A stretch of 64,000 nt of DNA from Heliocidaris tuberculata. Taxonomy: Eukaryota; Echinodermata; Echinoidea; Camarodonta; Echinometridae. Numbering within the stretch: position 1 is the stretch's first letter; the number at the start of each line of letters is the position of its first letter. The notes below the pieces were generated by a model that was not told the DNA's origin, searched no databases, and was given only the letters and a program-made list of their open reading frames with translations. The position numbers were made by a program, and so were the translations under genes. Shown here one piece after another: positions 24,044 to 38,400 of the stretch. Location of the stretch: NCBI GenBank assembly GCA_025618425.1, contig CM046846.1, positions 33,738,038 through 33,802,037 on the forward strand, given 5' to 3'.

Positions 24044-24808
24044 TCATGAAAAATGATTAATGACATAATGCAAATAGGCGTACGAGGGGTGGCGGCGCTG
24101 CACCCCCTTCCTCGGAGAATTTCACACTTGCCGATATTCGGGCAGCCAACACATGTTCGGGCAGCTATTTGTGATTTTTAAAATCTCATTTAGGATATTT
24201 TGGTGAGGAGTGAGGACATTGCATTTTTCGCAATATAGAAACGGCAACGTTTATATTCCGACGCCGATTAGGCTGCGTCTTTTCCAATGTGCCCTACGCC
24301 CCCAACACTAATCACAGCACCCTCCCTGCCCTATATTAAGGCACATGTGAAATTATGGTCCGGTGTCACTTTAATGATACATGGAAACATGGATTTTAAG
24401 AAAAAAAGGGTGAGGAAACCCTAAGGCACCTGCAACCTCTGTGCAGCATAATACTCATTATAGAATAGTCCTGATTTATTCCATAAGCAAAGAAAAGACG
24501 CAAAGGCTAGGTCATCAATCTATCATATATTCATCCGAAAATCAAATTGTAACAAGAGGGCCAACAAATCAAGCACGTATGAATTAAACGAGGTGTCCTT
24601 TGCTGAGGTTGGGACCGCGTCAGTGACTTGCACGGTCTTTCGCGCGTGATGAGAGAATGGTATCATAAAAAGTGATTGGAAAATGATCAGTGCAAAGAGT
24701 AATAATGTGAATAACTGGTGCATGGGTTGATTGCCTTCACAGGATCGATTAGCGTAGGTACTGATAGAATAGAGGGTTCCCAGAAGCAGTCATGCCGGAG
24801 GACATAAC

Positions 24809-25230
24809 AATAAAAACCTGTGCACTAGACATAACAATAGTGAGTTTCCGAATGTGCCGACGTGAACACCGTCCTAGATCCTCCCAGTGACAATGGACTG
24901 CTTTGTGTTGACTGCATACAAAGTAGGTGAAGCATGAAGCTAACAATGGGTGAAGCGAGGTTCACGTTTTAAAGAAGACGGCAAAACCATGTTTGACGCA
25001 TTCTCGATCTGACTAGTGGACGAGGGAGAAGCCAGTGGACGGGTGAGCCTTCTTGCACAAATCGCGGTATGCAGCTAACACAAAGCAGTCCATTGTAGCT
25101 GGGAGGATCTAGGACGGCGTTCACGTCGACACATTCGAAAACTCACTATTAGTGACACATTCGAAAACTCACTATTAGTGACACATTCTCACTATTAGTG
25201 AATAAAAACCTGTGCACTAGACATAACCTG
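24809..25230. repeat. Compound repeat: inverted arms plus 26-bp tandem units
   Basis: About 24830-24920 is the reverse complement of about 25069-25155, sharing AGCAGTCCATTGT and GGAGGATCTAGGACGG. AATAAAAACCTGTGCACTAG occurs directly at about 24809 and 25201. Between them GTGACACATTCGAAAACTCA repeats in tandem (25126-25200). Confidence 0.75.
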
Positions 25231-25304
25231 TCCACTAGACCATGACAACAATGGCTTTTCATAGTCTGATGGCTGCCGTGAGAACCCTCTATACAGGAGC
25301 TGCC

Positions 25305-25940
25305 CCGGGGGGCCACTCAGGTATATTGGTGTACACATGCGCGTCCAAAAAAACGCGTGAAAAGGGGTCTTTTTTTCATCCAGGAACGCGTAACGCGCGT
25401 TACGTGTTAAGGGGTCCGAAAACGCCGATTTTCAACAAAAAGGGGGTGCTGAACGGAATGCGGCCAAACGCGTTTAGGGGGTCATTTTCATTCCGGCGGC
25501 AATGTCCTACATAATTGAAGTAAATAGTAACATCTGTAATTTAACCAACAGCAGTTCCTATATGTGCAGTTTATTTTGTTTGCCTTGTGTGAAGAATTTA
25601 TCCACCAAAGGTGAAGAATATGTCAGTTTGCAGAAGGTGATCTTGAATTCAAGCGGTGTATTTTTTATGTTGGTTAAGTTAATCTTGTTTAGGGAGTAAT
25701 ATTTAAGAGAAACTTGTTTAGGGGGTAATATTTCAATCAAACCTGTTTAGAGGGTTAATTTCTATGAAACAACACGCGAAATCCTCGTTAAGGGGTAATT
25801 TTTACGAAAAAAAGCACGCGAAATCCTTGTTAAGGGGTGTCTTTTCACCAAAGTATGAAACTTGTTTAGGGGGCATTTTTTAAATCCATGGACACGCATG
25901 TGTACACCAATATACCTGAGCGCCCCCCCCCCCCCCCGGG
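25305..25940. mobile_element. hAT-type MITE with 8-bp target duplication
   Basis: GAGCTGCC flanks both sides (25297-25304 and 25941-25948). The terminal inverted repeats of about 50 bp read ACTCAGGTATATTGGTGTAC on the left and GTACACCAATATACCTGAGC on the right. Internal segments repeat around AAGGGGTAATTT and CACGCGAAATCC. Confidence 0.8.
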
Positions 25941-26324
25941 GAGCTGCCATGCTGAAATCTACCATTCATGTGTTAATTACACAAATACCTTGCAAGCTCA
26001 CTATTATTATGTCAAACAGGCACAGATGGAAAATGGGTGTGTTTACATAATCCTAACAATATCATTTGACTACTTTTGAGAAAGCAGTACAATTTTCACA
26101 ATTTCATAACTTATTATTGAAATAATCATTTGACACCAAATTGCACCCAAAGAAAGTTACAGTACTCAAGATTGTACTATATAAATTTGACACGAACTGA
26201 ATGACACATTGGAGTTATTACGGTTGTAACTCCTAAAAATGGTTTTTCTCTAAATCCAGAGCATTTTGGGCAGCAAAGCTTGGTTTAGGAGCACTTTGGT
26301 GTTTTTTCAGGGGCATGATACACC

Positions 26325-26545
26325 CCCTTATCGATTGAAATTTTTGTCAGTTTTTATATTTTTGTAATGTACACCCATACTTCTTCCTATTGACAAAATT
26401 TGGTCCATGGGACTTAAAGGGAAAAATTTGCCCCAATTCTTAGGGGCCGTCTGACAACCCATACCGACCGAAAATTTTGTCAGTTTTTGTGTTTTGGTAA
26501 TGTATAGTCATACACCATCCTTCTTACAAAGTTTGGCGCATATGT
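26325..26545. repeat. Two direct, diverged copies of a roughly 80-bp unit
   Basis: TTTGTCAGTTTTTATATTTT at about 26343 and TTTTGTCAGTTTTTGTGTTT at about 26474, each followed by GTAATGTA, a CATAC motif and ACAAA(A/G)TTTGG. Confidence 0.55.
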
Positions 26546-27314
26546 TAGATGGGTTGAAATCGACCCGACTTTGGGGCTTTTCTTGGGGGGGGGGGGGGGG
26601 CTCTGAGGGCCAAACCCGGCGGCTTCATTCAAACTGACAAGCTTTTTGTGAATGACACGGATGGTTTAAGTAACTTTAAGGGGTCAGATCTCATATGTAA
26701 AATGGGGTGACTATTTCGGGACAGGCTCCCAGACTATTACTTCCCCACACTCATAGGCCCTTGCCTATGTGGGACTGTGTCCAACATTCACTGTTGCAGC
26801 AGTCACAAACAGACAACAAAATTGCTCTAAGAAAGATTTAATTTTCTTAAATTTGCTAGATTACCTGATTCAGGGACTCTTCAACTCTTACTCTGCCACA
26901 AATTTGGGGATTCAGAATTGAAAATGAAATTTTAAATAATTATTTTCCTCTCATGTATAAATTGTCTGGACTGGAAAAGGGCCCGATGATACACACAAAA
27001 GCTAATGAAGCCTATTCACCCATAAAAGCTAGTCTGGAGTACAAGGTTATCTTCAGATAAGCTTGTATGTATAAGTGACTTCCCCATTGAGCTGCTGATT
27101 CCGTCATTTCTACAAGGTAGTTTTGTATAAGGGTGTTCATTGGTTGTCGACTGGTGGCCACTGTAGCTTTTTTGAGCACGTATGCAGCAATAACTCTCAC
27201 AGTGGTTCACCAGACTACTCTCATAATCCCAGTTGTATCAAGAACATTTTATTGAACACTGTACCTTGATTCCCACCTAGTTTGTAACAAATATATATAA
27301 AAAAAACAACAGCC

Positions 27315-27409
27315 ATGTCGGGATTACGTCGGTTTGGTCTCTTGGAGGTTTTGTTGAAACCTCGTCTTCGAGTCGCTCTTCCATTGTTTCGGAGTCCCAT
27401 CCATTCCAG
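27315..27409 (+). CDS. ACSF2: ACSF2 exon 1, mitochondrial presequence
   Basis: ATG at 27315, donor GTAAGT at 27410. Encodes [20 protein letters not shown] and then [11 protein letters not shown], a typical amphipathic import signal. The exon was placed by its phase match to exon 2 and by its targeting character, not by conserved sequence. Confidence 0.75.
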
Positions 27410-28188
27410 GTAAGTTAGAGTTGATTTATTTACGTATTTATCTGTTCATTCAAGTCTACTTTATACAGGGTAGCGCTTTCAATAACGAATATCGCTCTCC
27501 CAGTGGGCCCAGTCTGTATAAGTTAAAACATACAAACATTCCACATTCCACATTATATTTAAATTATATTATTTCTTGTTTTCCACTGTATACATGAATC
27601 TACCCCAGAGCACAATGCTAATTTGTTGATGAATTATAATCCTCCCAAATGCTTATGACCATCTGATTCTAAATTGCTTGTTGTTTCGAAAACTAAGAGA
27701 TCATGGGGGGGGGGGGGGGGGGGGGAGATCGGTCATTTGCACATGCTGGACCCTCCTTATGGAAGAAATTGCCACAAGATATTTCACTTCAAGATTGCTT
27801 TAAAAATGCCTAGAAAACTCATTTGTTCAAAATTTGCTTTCTAGTAAAATTTACTTTTACATTGTCGTTCAATTTTTGTGTATTTTCATGTACTTGTAAG
27901 TTTTCCTTCTCCATGAATGGTGCCTTGAGCCAGTGGCAGATTTAGGGGGGGGGGGCAATCCCGGCCCGTGCCCCCCCCCCTTTTGAGGGAAAACAATGCA
28001 TTGTACCCATCCTATTTGCGATTTCCCCCCCCCCCCCTTTTCGACCAGAAAACCTTTCTTTTTTTTTTCTTTTTTTTTTTTGCTTGTCAGAGAATTATGG
28101 AGGGGAACTGGACCCCATAACCCCCCCCCCCCCCACTGAGCGACTTTCGGAGGGCTGGCGAAATTTTTTTTTGGCTCCTTTCCTTTCC

Positions 28189-28223
<35 letters not shown>

Positions 28224-28582
28224 ACTGAGCGACTTTTGGAGGGCTGGCGAGACCAAAAAGATATGGGTCTCCCTCCAAGCAGTTTCCCAAAGTTGACAAT
28301 CCTGCATTTGTGTGCCCCCCCTTATACGAAATCCTGGATCCGCCCCTGCCTTGAGCACATTAGTCATAACAATTTGGCGTATTATAAATACTCTCATTAT
28401 TATTATATGAATATGATAAATATACAAAAGTGGAATATCAAAGGAAAAAAATTGCATAACTAATGTACAAAATAAAAAGGTAATCGAGATTCGCAAATCA
28501 TGTGTTTTCAAGCCGAGTACGATTTTTTTTTCTTAAAATAATTTTGATATATTGTTTGCATTTCATATACCTAGTTATACCA

Positions 28583-28616
<34 letters not shown>

Positions 28617-31600
28617 ATAATGCCAGAGCCATCTAGTAAAAATAAATGTTTGGCCAACTCGGCTTATGGTGCGGCATGTTGCTTTGTTGGGCAAGAATAT
28701 AACAAAAGAATATGCTCCATATTATGCGGAACTGAGACCGAGTTGGCCAAACTCTTTACATAGATGGCTCTGCCAAGGAGTTATCACAGAACTGTGATAA
28801 CTCCTTGGCTCTTCATAACGCCAGTTCCCTCTTAATAGCTGAGTGACCCAGCTAGGCTACGCCACTGACCACAGGCAATAGACCAGGGCCTGTTGCACAA
28901 AACTTGCGTTCCAACGCACTCAGGAAAATCAAACCCAACTTCATTTTAAGCCAACCAGAAGTGCAAGGACTTGCGTTTGATTTTTAGGAGTTGCAATTAA
29001 ACGCAAGTTTTGTGCAACGGGCTCCAGGTCACAATATATTCAAATTTATGGACACTTCTACCCTTGAACGGCCCTATTGACAAACTATTTCACTCAGCCG
29101 TAAAGTTGTCTTGTAGTGTTTTCAAATAGTTATAATGAAGGTTGCATACATGTATGTTGTCTATTGCTTTATAGAGCAAGCCTCTGGCCGGGTGAGTGTT
29201 AGGGTCGTCAACCATTATAGACATGGGTATAAAACGTGGATACATGTGAACTGATCTAATAGAGATGAAAGTTTTATGCCTATTTAAAAAAAAACATGCA
29301 AACCCATGCAAAACACATGAACACTGCTTATTATAACAGTTAATGAAAATTTAACACATGCCCCTTTTGCGATATCACCTACGTAAAGAAGGAATAAGAA
29401 TAAATGAATCGACCTTTCGTCTAGATAAAAGATTAAAGATAACATTATTATAGCTCTTGATGATGATCCTCTTATATACTAAAAAAATAGAAGAAAATTA
29501 AATACCTTTTAGTAAAGGTATTTTTTATTAAAGATTATATTGATCAGTTGATAAATAATACATTCCTTTTACAGCTTCAGCTTAATAAGTAAATCATTAT
29601 ACAGCCGCACTGGAGGACATATTGTCAAGACATTAAAGAACATAATTGATAAGCGTCGTCACCATTTTCTTGGGGGGGGGGGGGGGGCAGTCGAAAAATT
29701 GAACAGGAATGATAGGCTTACATGTGCAAAAACAGAGTGTGAAGACGCGATGACAAAATTTCTAAAAATTCATTATTGGGCTGATTTCCTCTATTTAAAA
29801 GGCCCCTGCAACCCAACCGCAATCCAAATGCAAGTTTATTGCTGTTGATGTGCAGGGATGCATACAACTAATATTCTGTTATTCAAACATCTAGATATGT
29901 TTCATAGATTGTTAAATGTTTTTTAAGAATATTTTTCCCAACCTCCTGAGCTCCACTCTAAAAAAAAAAAAGAAAAAGCTCCAGATCTCATCCTGCAATG
30001 ACGTCATCAACATTCTACAATAGACAGTGGATGTGACTTCCCCCAGCTCAGCACATGCTCACAATAGAATTGCATGCTTTCAAACAATACCCCCTCATTA
30101 CCGTCCTTTTCCTGATGCTACAGCATGTCTGACATAGCAACTCCTATGTAGCCTACATAACTTTGCCAGAGATTTGTTCTAATAGACCATCTATTAGAAC
30201 AGATCTCTTGCAAAGCTACATACCACTGTCTCTCCATAGCTCACTAATGATTGACTGATGATGTCATTGTAGGAATGAGATCTGGGGCATTTTTTCAGGC
30301 TGGAGCTTAGCATATTTGAGAACATGATTTTAAAAACATTTTAAAAATTTATGAAACATATTTAGATTTTTGAATACCAACATCAACAGGAATCAACTTG
30401 CATTTGGGTTGCAGGGGTATAGTCAATAACAGGAACAACTTACGAGGAATGAAACACACACCAAAAAAAAAATCACTGAATTGCAATTTTTTAGCACCTG
30501 TATTCCTGTTTTGATAAATGAACTAAAAATAAAATGATTGAATGTTGAGGGAAAGAAAATCACATTCCAACACGAATTGGCACCCTAACAATAGACCTGT
30601 TTACAAAGTTATTCAAATCTATGGATGTTTCTTTCCAGGGAACCTAGAGGTATTCCATTAACCTGTTATTAATGAATGAACCACAATACTTGGAATCCAG
30701 TTTGTATACATTACTTGTTGCTACGTCTGACAAACCTCTGACAAGCTTTCAGGTTGTCAAGAACAACCTTTGTTTTAAAAGTATGCATAAAATTTGAATA
30801 TATTTGTGAACAGGTCTATTCATGATCATAAAAGATGAATATGAATGACGCATTTACATAGTGAAAACGCATCGACGCTTTGATAATGTGATGTTCACCA
30901 GACTATAAATCAGAATGTAAATCTGAAAAGGAATTTGAATGTCTGAAAAACCATGTGAACAACAGAGATCCGCAAGTCGCTTGAGAAAAGTATGTGAAAA
31001 TAATTTGAGATATATATTTTAGACAGAGTATTATGGTCTGATTTACCTAGGGTAGCAGGGGCGGTGATCTGGGGGGGGGGGTGTCCCCCTCCCCCGTACC
31101 CCCGGAAATTATTCTGGGGAGATCTTCCCCCGGAAATTTTGAAGACCGAAGAAAAACAAATATAGCAGATAATGAATAAAGGCTGCAACACAATTTTTAT
31201 GCTCTTGAGTGTTCTAAAATGCAAACTTTCAGTATCAATAATGGGAAATTTTCTCGCATACCAGTACTTAAATATTGCAGAAGATATATGTATTATTTAG
31301 GTAGAGATTCCCCTGTGTTTTACAATAGACAATGTAAAAAAACATGTAGGAACTACATGTGTTGCAGCCAGGGTCATCATTTCAAGGGGCGGGGGACGCC
31401 TCTCGGCCCTGAGATTATTCGAGAGGTTTTCTCCCCCAGAAAATTAGCAATACCCGATTTTTTGTCTAAATGCTGATTTAACGCTTGAATTTGTTCCAAA
31501 CCACAAACATTTTCTCCCGAGTCCCGACCTCTCAAAATGATAAACATAATTGACTAAGGAATCCGCCAAAATGCAAAGCTTTTATGCTGCAAAATGGAAA

Positions 31601-32388
31601 TGAAAATGGGATCAACTGTCACGGCCGGGGGGGGGGGGGGGGAGGAGGGTGTCTGTGACTTGCCGCCCCTACAGGGATTACTAGGAAAATTAAAAAAAAA
31701 ACACTTCACCGTCCAGAAACTATAATCAAGATGGCGACCAGGTGTTCTAAATCATCGCGCCATTGCTCACGTCTCCTTTGAATTGGTACATCCGTCCACT
31801 CCAACCAACACCCAATGATACAAACAATAATGATTATTGGTTGAATTATTGGCTATTTTAATGTGTAGTGCCTTTCCTTGCAGTTATAAATAAAAATCAC
31901 TTTACTACGCGACAAAGTGTATGTGCTCGTTGAACAATAATAACCCTTTAAAAAAGACCAGTTGAGGCAATAAAGATATATAACAATGCACGCTCTTAAA
32001 CAACATATATATAAGCCTTCAAATGTTTATTTAATTCTTATCTCCATATATACTGAAAGGGAAAATACCCGACTTTGCTTGTTATCAAGTAACAACTATA
32101 ATAGGCCTTTGTTGATAAATAACCTAGCCCTGTCAATTATTGTAAACATCTTTAACAGAGAGGTTAATGATAATTGATGTAATTAATCCAGGGAGATCGT
32201 GAAGGACAATTCAACCTGTTTGTTTATCAGTTTGTGATCGCACCATGACTTGACAATGACTTTTGATAGTTTTTATCTCGATTTTCTGCATTTCTGAATG
32301 TTGCTTGCCATCACCCCTCACCTGTAATGATAATGATAGGGACCCCTTTGTCTTTCTCTTTTCCCCTCCCCTCTCTCTCTCTTTCGTC

Positions 32389-32430
<42 letters not shown>

Positions 32431-35400
32431 TTTCTCTCTTTTTCTCATAACTCTCCCCCTCCCTCTCCTACACCTCTCCTCCTCTTTTTCTTTTTAAAAT
32501 TTGAATTTAATCAATGAATTTTTATGAAATGTCTATATGTTTGACTTTTGATATATGTCATATTTTGTGTTATTTGAATTTGAATTGTAATTGTATAGTA
32601 TCTTGTGAAATGGATCGCAATTCGGTCGTTGGCTGCGATGATCTTTTAATAAACCATTTCTATCTATCTGTTTCTATCAATTCCCCAAATCATGTACCGT
32701 ACCAAGCATCCGAAAGAAATACACAAGCAGTTACGTCCACGGCCACGATCACTTCGCTTCCGGGCCCACCCTGGTCGGCAAAACCTTAAGCAAGGTACTT
32801 GATGAGACAACGGAGAAATACCCTGATGAGGAATTTGTGGTGTTTCGTGAAGATGGATATAGAAGGACCTACCATCAATTCCAACAAGAGGTGAGACGTA
32901 GTGTCAGTGGTATTCAAAAGGTTAGATTTAAAAGGACTACAAATTTAAAGGAGATTATTACAATCGTGTAAAGGGCCTTATTTTCAAATTTTCTTTCAAC
33001 CATACTTAAAGAGGTTAAAGATGGCTTGCATAAAGTTCTGCTGCAGCTTTTACTTTTGCATCTGCAAAAAGTCCATTACCCAGTATAGAAGCCAATTGCG
33101 TGGAAAGATCAGTTATGATCATATTTTTCTTTTTTTTTTTTCTAATTAATTCGTCTTGTTTGTAACATGATTGCTTATCCCATTATGTGTTATTCCTATC
33201 TCTCAAACATTTCAGGTAGATCGGTTAGCAGCCGGTTTGGTATCTATCGGGGTGAAGCGAGGAGATCGTATCGGTATCTGGGGACCTAATTCACTAGAAT
33301 GGATTCTTACATTATTTGCATCGGTCCGTGTCGGCGCCATCTTGGTCAATCTAAGTCCTGCTTACAAGGCCGACGAAATTGAGTATGCTTTGAAAAAGGT
33401 GAGGTGGAGAGTAGGAACATTTCAAATACATGAAATATTCAATACTGTATCAAAAACGTCTCATTGTAACTGACACAATAAGAAAAAAAATACAGAGGGG
33501 TATCACTTTATCGCTGGGTGCAATTTTACACCCCAACAATTGATATTCTACCTTTCATGTGCTAGTAGGGTTGGTGCACCCCCCCCCCCCCACATTGCAA
33601 GTGCCCCAATAATTTCTGGACCCATGCTACGCCACTGGCTGGTATTGCATCACTTGCACTTTGAAAGGTGCAAGGTTGTACTTTTGAATGTGTAGAGGAT
33701 ATCGAGGACAGCAGGAAGTCAGGGCAAGTGTAAAACAACAGGAAATATTATATCATCCTATACAAGTAGAAAACTTCCAACGTCCCTGAAAGCCACGACG
33801 AAACTTTAAAAATGGATTCTTGGGACTTTTGAATATCACAAGTAATGTAGGCATGGTAGGCCTACACTTTACAAGACTTGTAGATGTTTGTGAGACTTCT
33901 TTAAATCATAAAATACAACTACAAGTAAAAATGTCAAATAACCACTGGTAAATAGAAGACAGTGAATAGACCAGATATGTACCGTCATCGTAACGATACT
34001 CCATGAGCGTAAATGCCACCGCACACCTTACGATCGGTCTGCGATCCGATTTGTGAAATAAATCGCTATGGCATTAAATATTGGCATTTTAACAAATGAA
34101 ATCTACCCTATTCAGGTTCTGAAAAGTAATACGAATACTAAACATACCGTTTTGGTGAGCTGTCAGCTTTCTACCGGGATTAAGGGCAAAATTAGTTTCA
34201 AATCGTAGGCAGTCGCACGATTTCTGTGACGTCACTACGACTCGGAGCCCATTTGGCCATTCACCGACTAGAAAACTCGGCAAAGGCCGTATTATCGATT
34301 TTACTATCTGTATAACTATTCAGACCCTCCGTCAAAAATAGTTTTCGTTTTGAAATGATTTGTCAAATGATATTACATTTTCTTCTGAAATCGGATCGCA
34401 AACCGATCGTAAGGTGTGCGGTGGCCTTAAATGATAAGAAGAAAAAAAGATGATGAAGAAGAGTAAGGGTAAAAAGAAGAAGAAGAAGAAGAAGAAGAAG
34501 AAGAAAAAGAAGACGATAAAAAAGAAGAAGAAGAAGAAGAAGGAGAAGAAGAAGAAGAAGAAGAAGAAGAAGAAGAAGAAGAAGAGAAGAAGAAGAAGAA
34601 GACAATAAAAGAAGAAGAAGAAGAGGGAAAGGGAAGAATAATGGGGAAAGGGAAGAATAATGGGGAAAGGCGGTGGAGGAGAAGAAGGAAGATGAAGATG
34701 TCGAGTTTGAAGATTTTGGTCCTCACAAAAGCTGTAGTACCAGAACAATAACCACCTGTGCCTAAAAGTAACCACAATTTATCTGCTTCAGGCAACCGTC
34801 AAGGCCATCGTAACATCCACACCTTTCAAGACTCAGAGGTACTATGATATTCTGGCCAACATCTGTCCTGAGCTTGAGACAGCCTCTCCAGGTCTTCTCA
34901 CTAGCAAACGGTATATTTCTGCAACGATTCTAACTTCCTCCTTGGACAACAACCACCGGAACAATAACGACCGGACAGATACCTCATGGAAAACTACCCC
35001 TAGGACTATCACATTCGGACAACTATAGACCCTAATTTAATTAACTCATCTGTAGCTGTCTGTGGGTAATTAGGGGTCCTGGGGTAATAGTCCTAGGGTA
35101 TAGTTGTCCGGGGGTAGAGGTCGCGGGTGAGAGTCCCTGGGTTTAGTTTCAAATATAGTATTTACAAATTCTCAAAGTTTGGACGTTCAAAAGGAGGATT
35201 ATGATTAAGGACCCCCCCCCCCCCCGGAAAAAATTAAAAAATACAAACAAACAAATAAACAACAACAACAACAAAAAACCCATCAAAGACACAAGATACT
35301 AACCAAGCTTTCCGGGGTATTTTTTTAAATATCAGTCTACCGGATTTGAAATCCGTGATCATGATGGGCAACGACCAACATCCTGGCTCTTTGGCATTCA

Positions 35401-38400
35401 ATGACGTCATTGATATGGGAAGGACGGAACATTATGACATCATCGGGCAGGGCCAGAAATCTCTGCAGTTTGACGACATCATGAATATTCAGTTTACATC
35501 AGTAAGTAATTATTTCAGCAATTTATGTAAGATCTATACAGTGTGTCCCCTCAAAAATGTTTTTAAGTAAAGAGCTTTAAAATCAAAATTATGATTTAAA
35601 CAACATTCTTGCAAAATTCAGAATAGAATAACACTGTCTGCACAAAATAATTTTAAATCCTGATATGATATGAAAGTTTTGTCAAAGAGCTCGTCAGTCT
35701 TTAATGATGCGATACTTTAAGTGTGATTGTTGCTCATTTCTTGTCTTACCTTTTAACAGGGGACCACTGGCAGTCCTAAGGCCACGTGTCTGACTCACTT
35801 CAACGTTGTCAACAACATGATAATGTTAAAAGACTTGATCATGGATGGTGCAGTCGGCAAGGTTGGATCACTTGATTTCAAAAAAAATCTAAACCTGTAG
35901 CCAGTGGCGGATTAAGGGGGGGGGGGCAATACCGGCCCGTGCCCCCCCCCCTTTTGGAAAGAAAACAATGCATTGTGCCCCTTTTTTATTGTGCCCACCC
36001 CCTTTTTTAGAACGGATAACCTTTTTTTTTTTTTTTTTGCTTGTCAGAGAATTATCGAGGGACATTGGTCCCCCCCCCCCTCCCCACTGTACGACTTTTG
36101 GAGGGCTGGCGAGACCCCCAAAAAATACGGATCTCCCTCCAAGCAGTTTCCCAAAGTTGACAATCCTGCATTTGTGTGCCCCCCTTAATCCAGCATCCGC
36201 CCCTGCCTGTAGCAATGCTAATTTATATATTTTTTAATATGAATTGCATTTTCAATATTTACAATGTATCACACTTATTATTATATATGCTATATTTTGT
36301 ACCTTTTTTTATCATGGTTTGCGAAATAAAGATGACATGAAATGATGAAATGAAATGTGGTATTCATCGCGATACGTGTGGACGCAAAGACAATTTTGAA
36401 TATTTCAAGATTGTCAGTGCGCCCCTATGAATCCATACTAACTGCACGAAAACTGCAAGGAAGGGTTATCCTAACACACACAAAAAACCAACTTATCAGA
36501 ACAATTCAGAATGTCTAACGCGATTTCTCATGAATTACAATTTCTACCACGAAGAGAGATGCGACAAACAATGTACCTGGGGAGCGTTTCATCAAGCGTT
36601 TTGTCAGTGATTTTTATCCGACAACTGTTATAAGCTACTGAAATCCTTGCATCTGATTGGCTGAGAGCAAATTTGTCGGATAAAATATCTGACAAGTCCT
36701 TTCATGAAACGCCCCCCTGATGGTGGTGGTTTAGTCACAGTGATCACCAAACTGAGCCTGGAGCCGAAAACAATTATCAGCCTACCAGTTTAGTTCATAA
36801 AATTATCATCTCTTTGAAAATGATGAACTAGTGAAATAAAGAATGTTTGAATAAAACTTTTGCTTTTTATAGGAGACAAATGACAATATACACTGCGACA
36901 TAGAGGTTAAAATAGATGTATGTTAGACAAATTCACATTGGTGTGACACATAAAACAATATACAAGTAACTCGACTTTAAAGCACACTTTATAACATAAT
37001 ACTTATCGCAATCAATTTGAGCCACACACATAATGAAAATGAAATGTATACATCTCCTTTTCCATGCATTATAGGAAAATCCAACCTTAATAGCAAGTTG
37101 CTTTGAAAGAAAGAGGAAAATCAGAGAAGCAGATTGGTGAAAGTTTGAATGAAATCAGACAAGCAATAAGAAAGTTATGAATTTTTGAAAGTTGTGATCA
37201 ATATACATATGGGGATTTTTAATTGGCCGAATAGGTAATGTCACTGTGATGTAGCTGTGGACAACTCCCCCATTCGCTCCAACACACAAAATGACTATCA
37301 CTTTTTTCAAAATGTATTTCTTAATAGGATCTTTTTCTTTCATGAGGACCTATAACAATATGCTATCTCCGATATATTTTGAGTACTGCCCCGAGGGTAA
37401 AAGCCCCTCCAAGAAAACCGCAAATTTATGATATTTTCATGTACGATAAACGAGAGAGTTGTCCACAAAAATGTCACAATCGACTCACCAAATTGCCAAT
37501 TTGAGATTGGCACAGATGTAGTGATCTCATTTTTCAAACATCCATAACTTTCTTAGTCCTTGTCCGATTTCTTTCAAACTTTCACCATCCTGTGTTTTTT
37601 TTTTTTGTGCTTTGACACAAATCATCCTATTACCAAGGTTGGTTGCCCTTTAATCTAAGCTAAAAGCTACAGAGCATTTATTGTTCCTCCTTACCCATTC
37701 CTTTTATGATTGCAGGGGTTGCAAAAACTGTAGATCTTATCATCTTTACCCACGAGAGTTGCCGATGGTATATAGTATTCGAACAAAAGTTTCTCATATA
37801 CAGACATATCTGTTTCAAAAAGTTTTTCATTTTTAAACATTTTGTTCAAATCGTCTTCCTATTCTCAGATTGGATGCCTTCCCCTTCCTATGTTTCATAC
37901 TGGTGGTATGTCGGGCCTAATCCTCGGGTTAGTCAGTGGGAGTAAGACGGTGTTTCCTTCGGCTGGTTTTGATGCAACCACCTGCTTACAAGCCATGCAT
38001 GAAGAGAGGTGAATATGATCGTCTTCCTAGATTTTTTTTTATACCTGATTTGAATCATGACATGATTTAAAACACGAGTTGATTCGAATCACATTCACTG
38101 TCCATTATCTTGACACGCTTTCATTAACATGTTCACAAGAAACAGTTCCATACACAAATACCCAACAAGACAATCCAACCGTTTCCATCTTCCCTGCACC
38201 CGCACTCTCTTTGCACACAAAACCGTCTCTTTCTACGGCCCAAAATACTGGAACTCACTTAGCAGCGATATAATCAACTCCCAAAGTCTAAACTGTTTCA
38301 AAAGCAAGTTAAAAAACATCTTCTTCAACCTTATGCAATGAATTCAAACTGAGCGAGCAGGACCCACCTCTATCTCCCCCCCCCCCCTCTGTCTCTCTCT

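Larger units (their letters stand above)
22431..24740. other. Intergenic stretch, no gene seen
   Basis: Contains short hairpins and C/G homopolymers and a few repeat-like fragments (23530-23640, 23820-23930). No coding signature on either strand. Confidence 0.4.

Noticed and set aside
24523..24723. Minus-strand frame with a hydrophobic, signal-like start
   Set aside because: A single short frame without conserved continuation; hydrophobic frames are common in AT-rich DNA.
25126..25200. Regularly spaced repeats resembling a CRISPR array
   Set aside because: The units are directly abutting, without spacers, in a eukaryotic genome.
27296..27302. TATAAAA upstream of the ACSF2 start codon
   Set aside because: It is under 20 bases from the ATG, too close to act as a TATA box for a transcript containing that ATG. 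It may lie in the 5' UTR.
34332..34795. Open frames rich in Phe, Ser or Leu on the minus strand
   Set aside because: They are translations of the (GAA)n tract and end at an exon of ACSF2 on the other strand.
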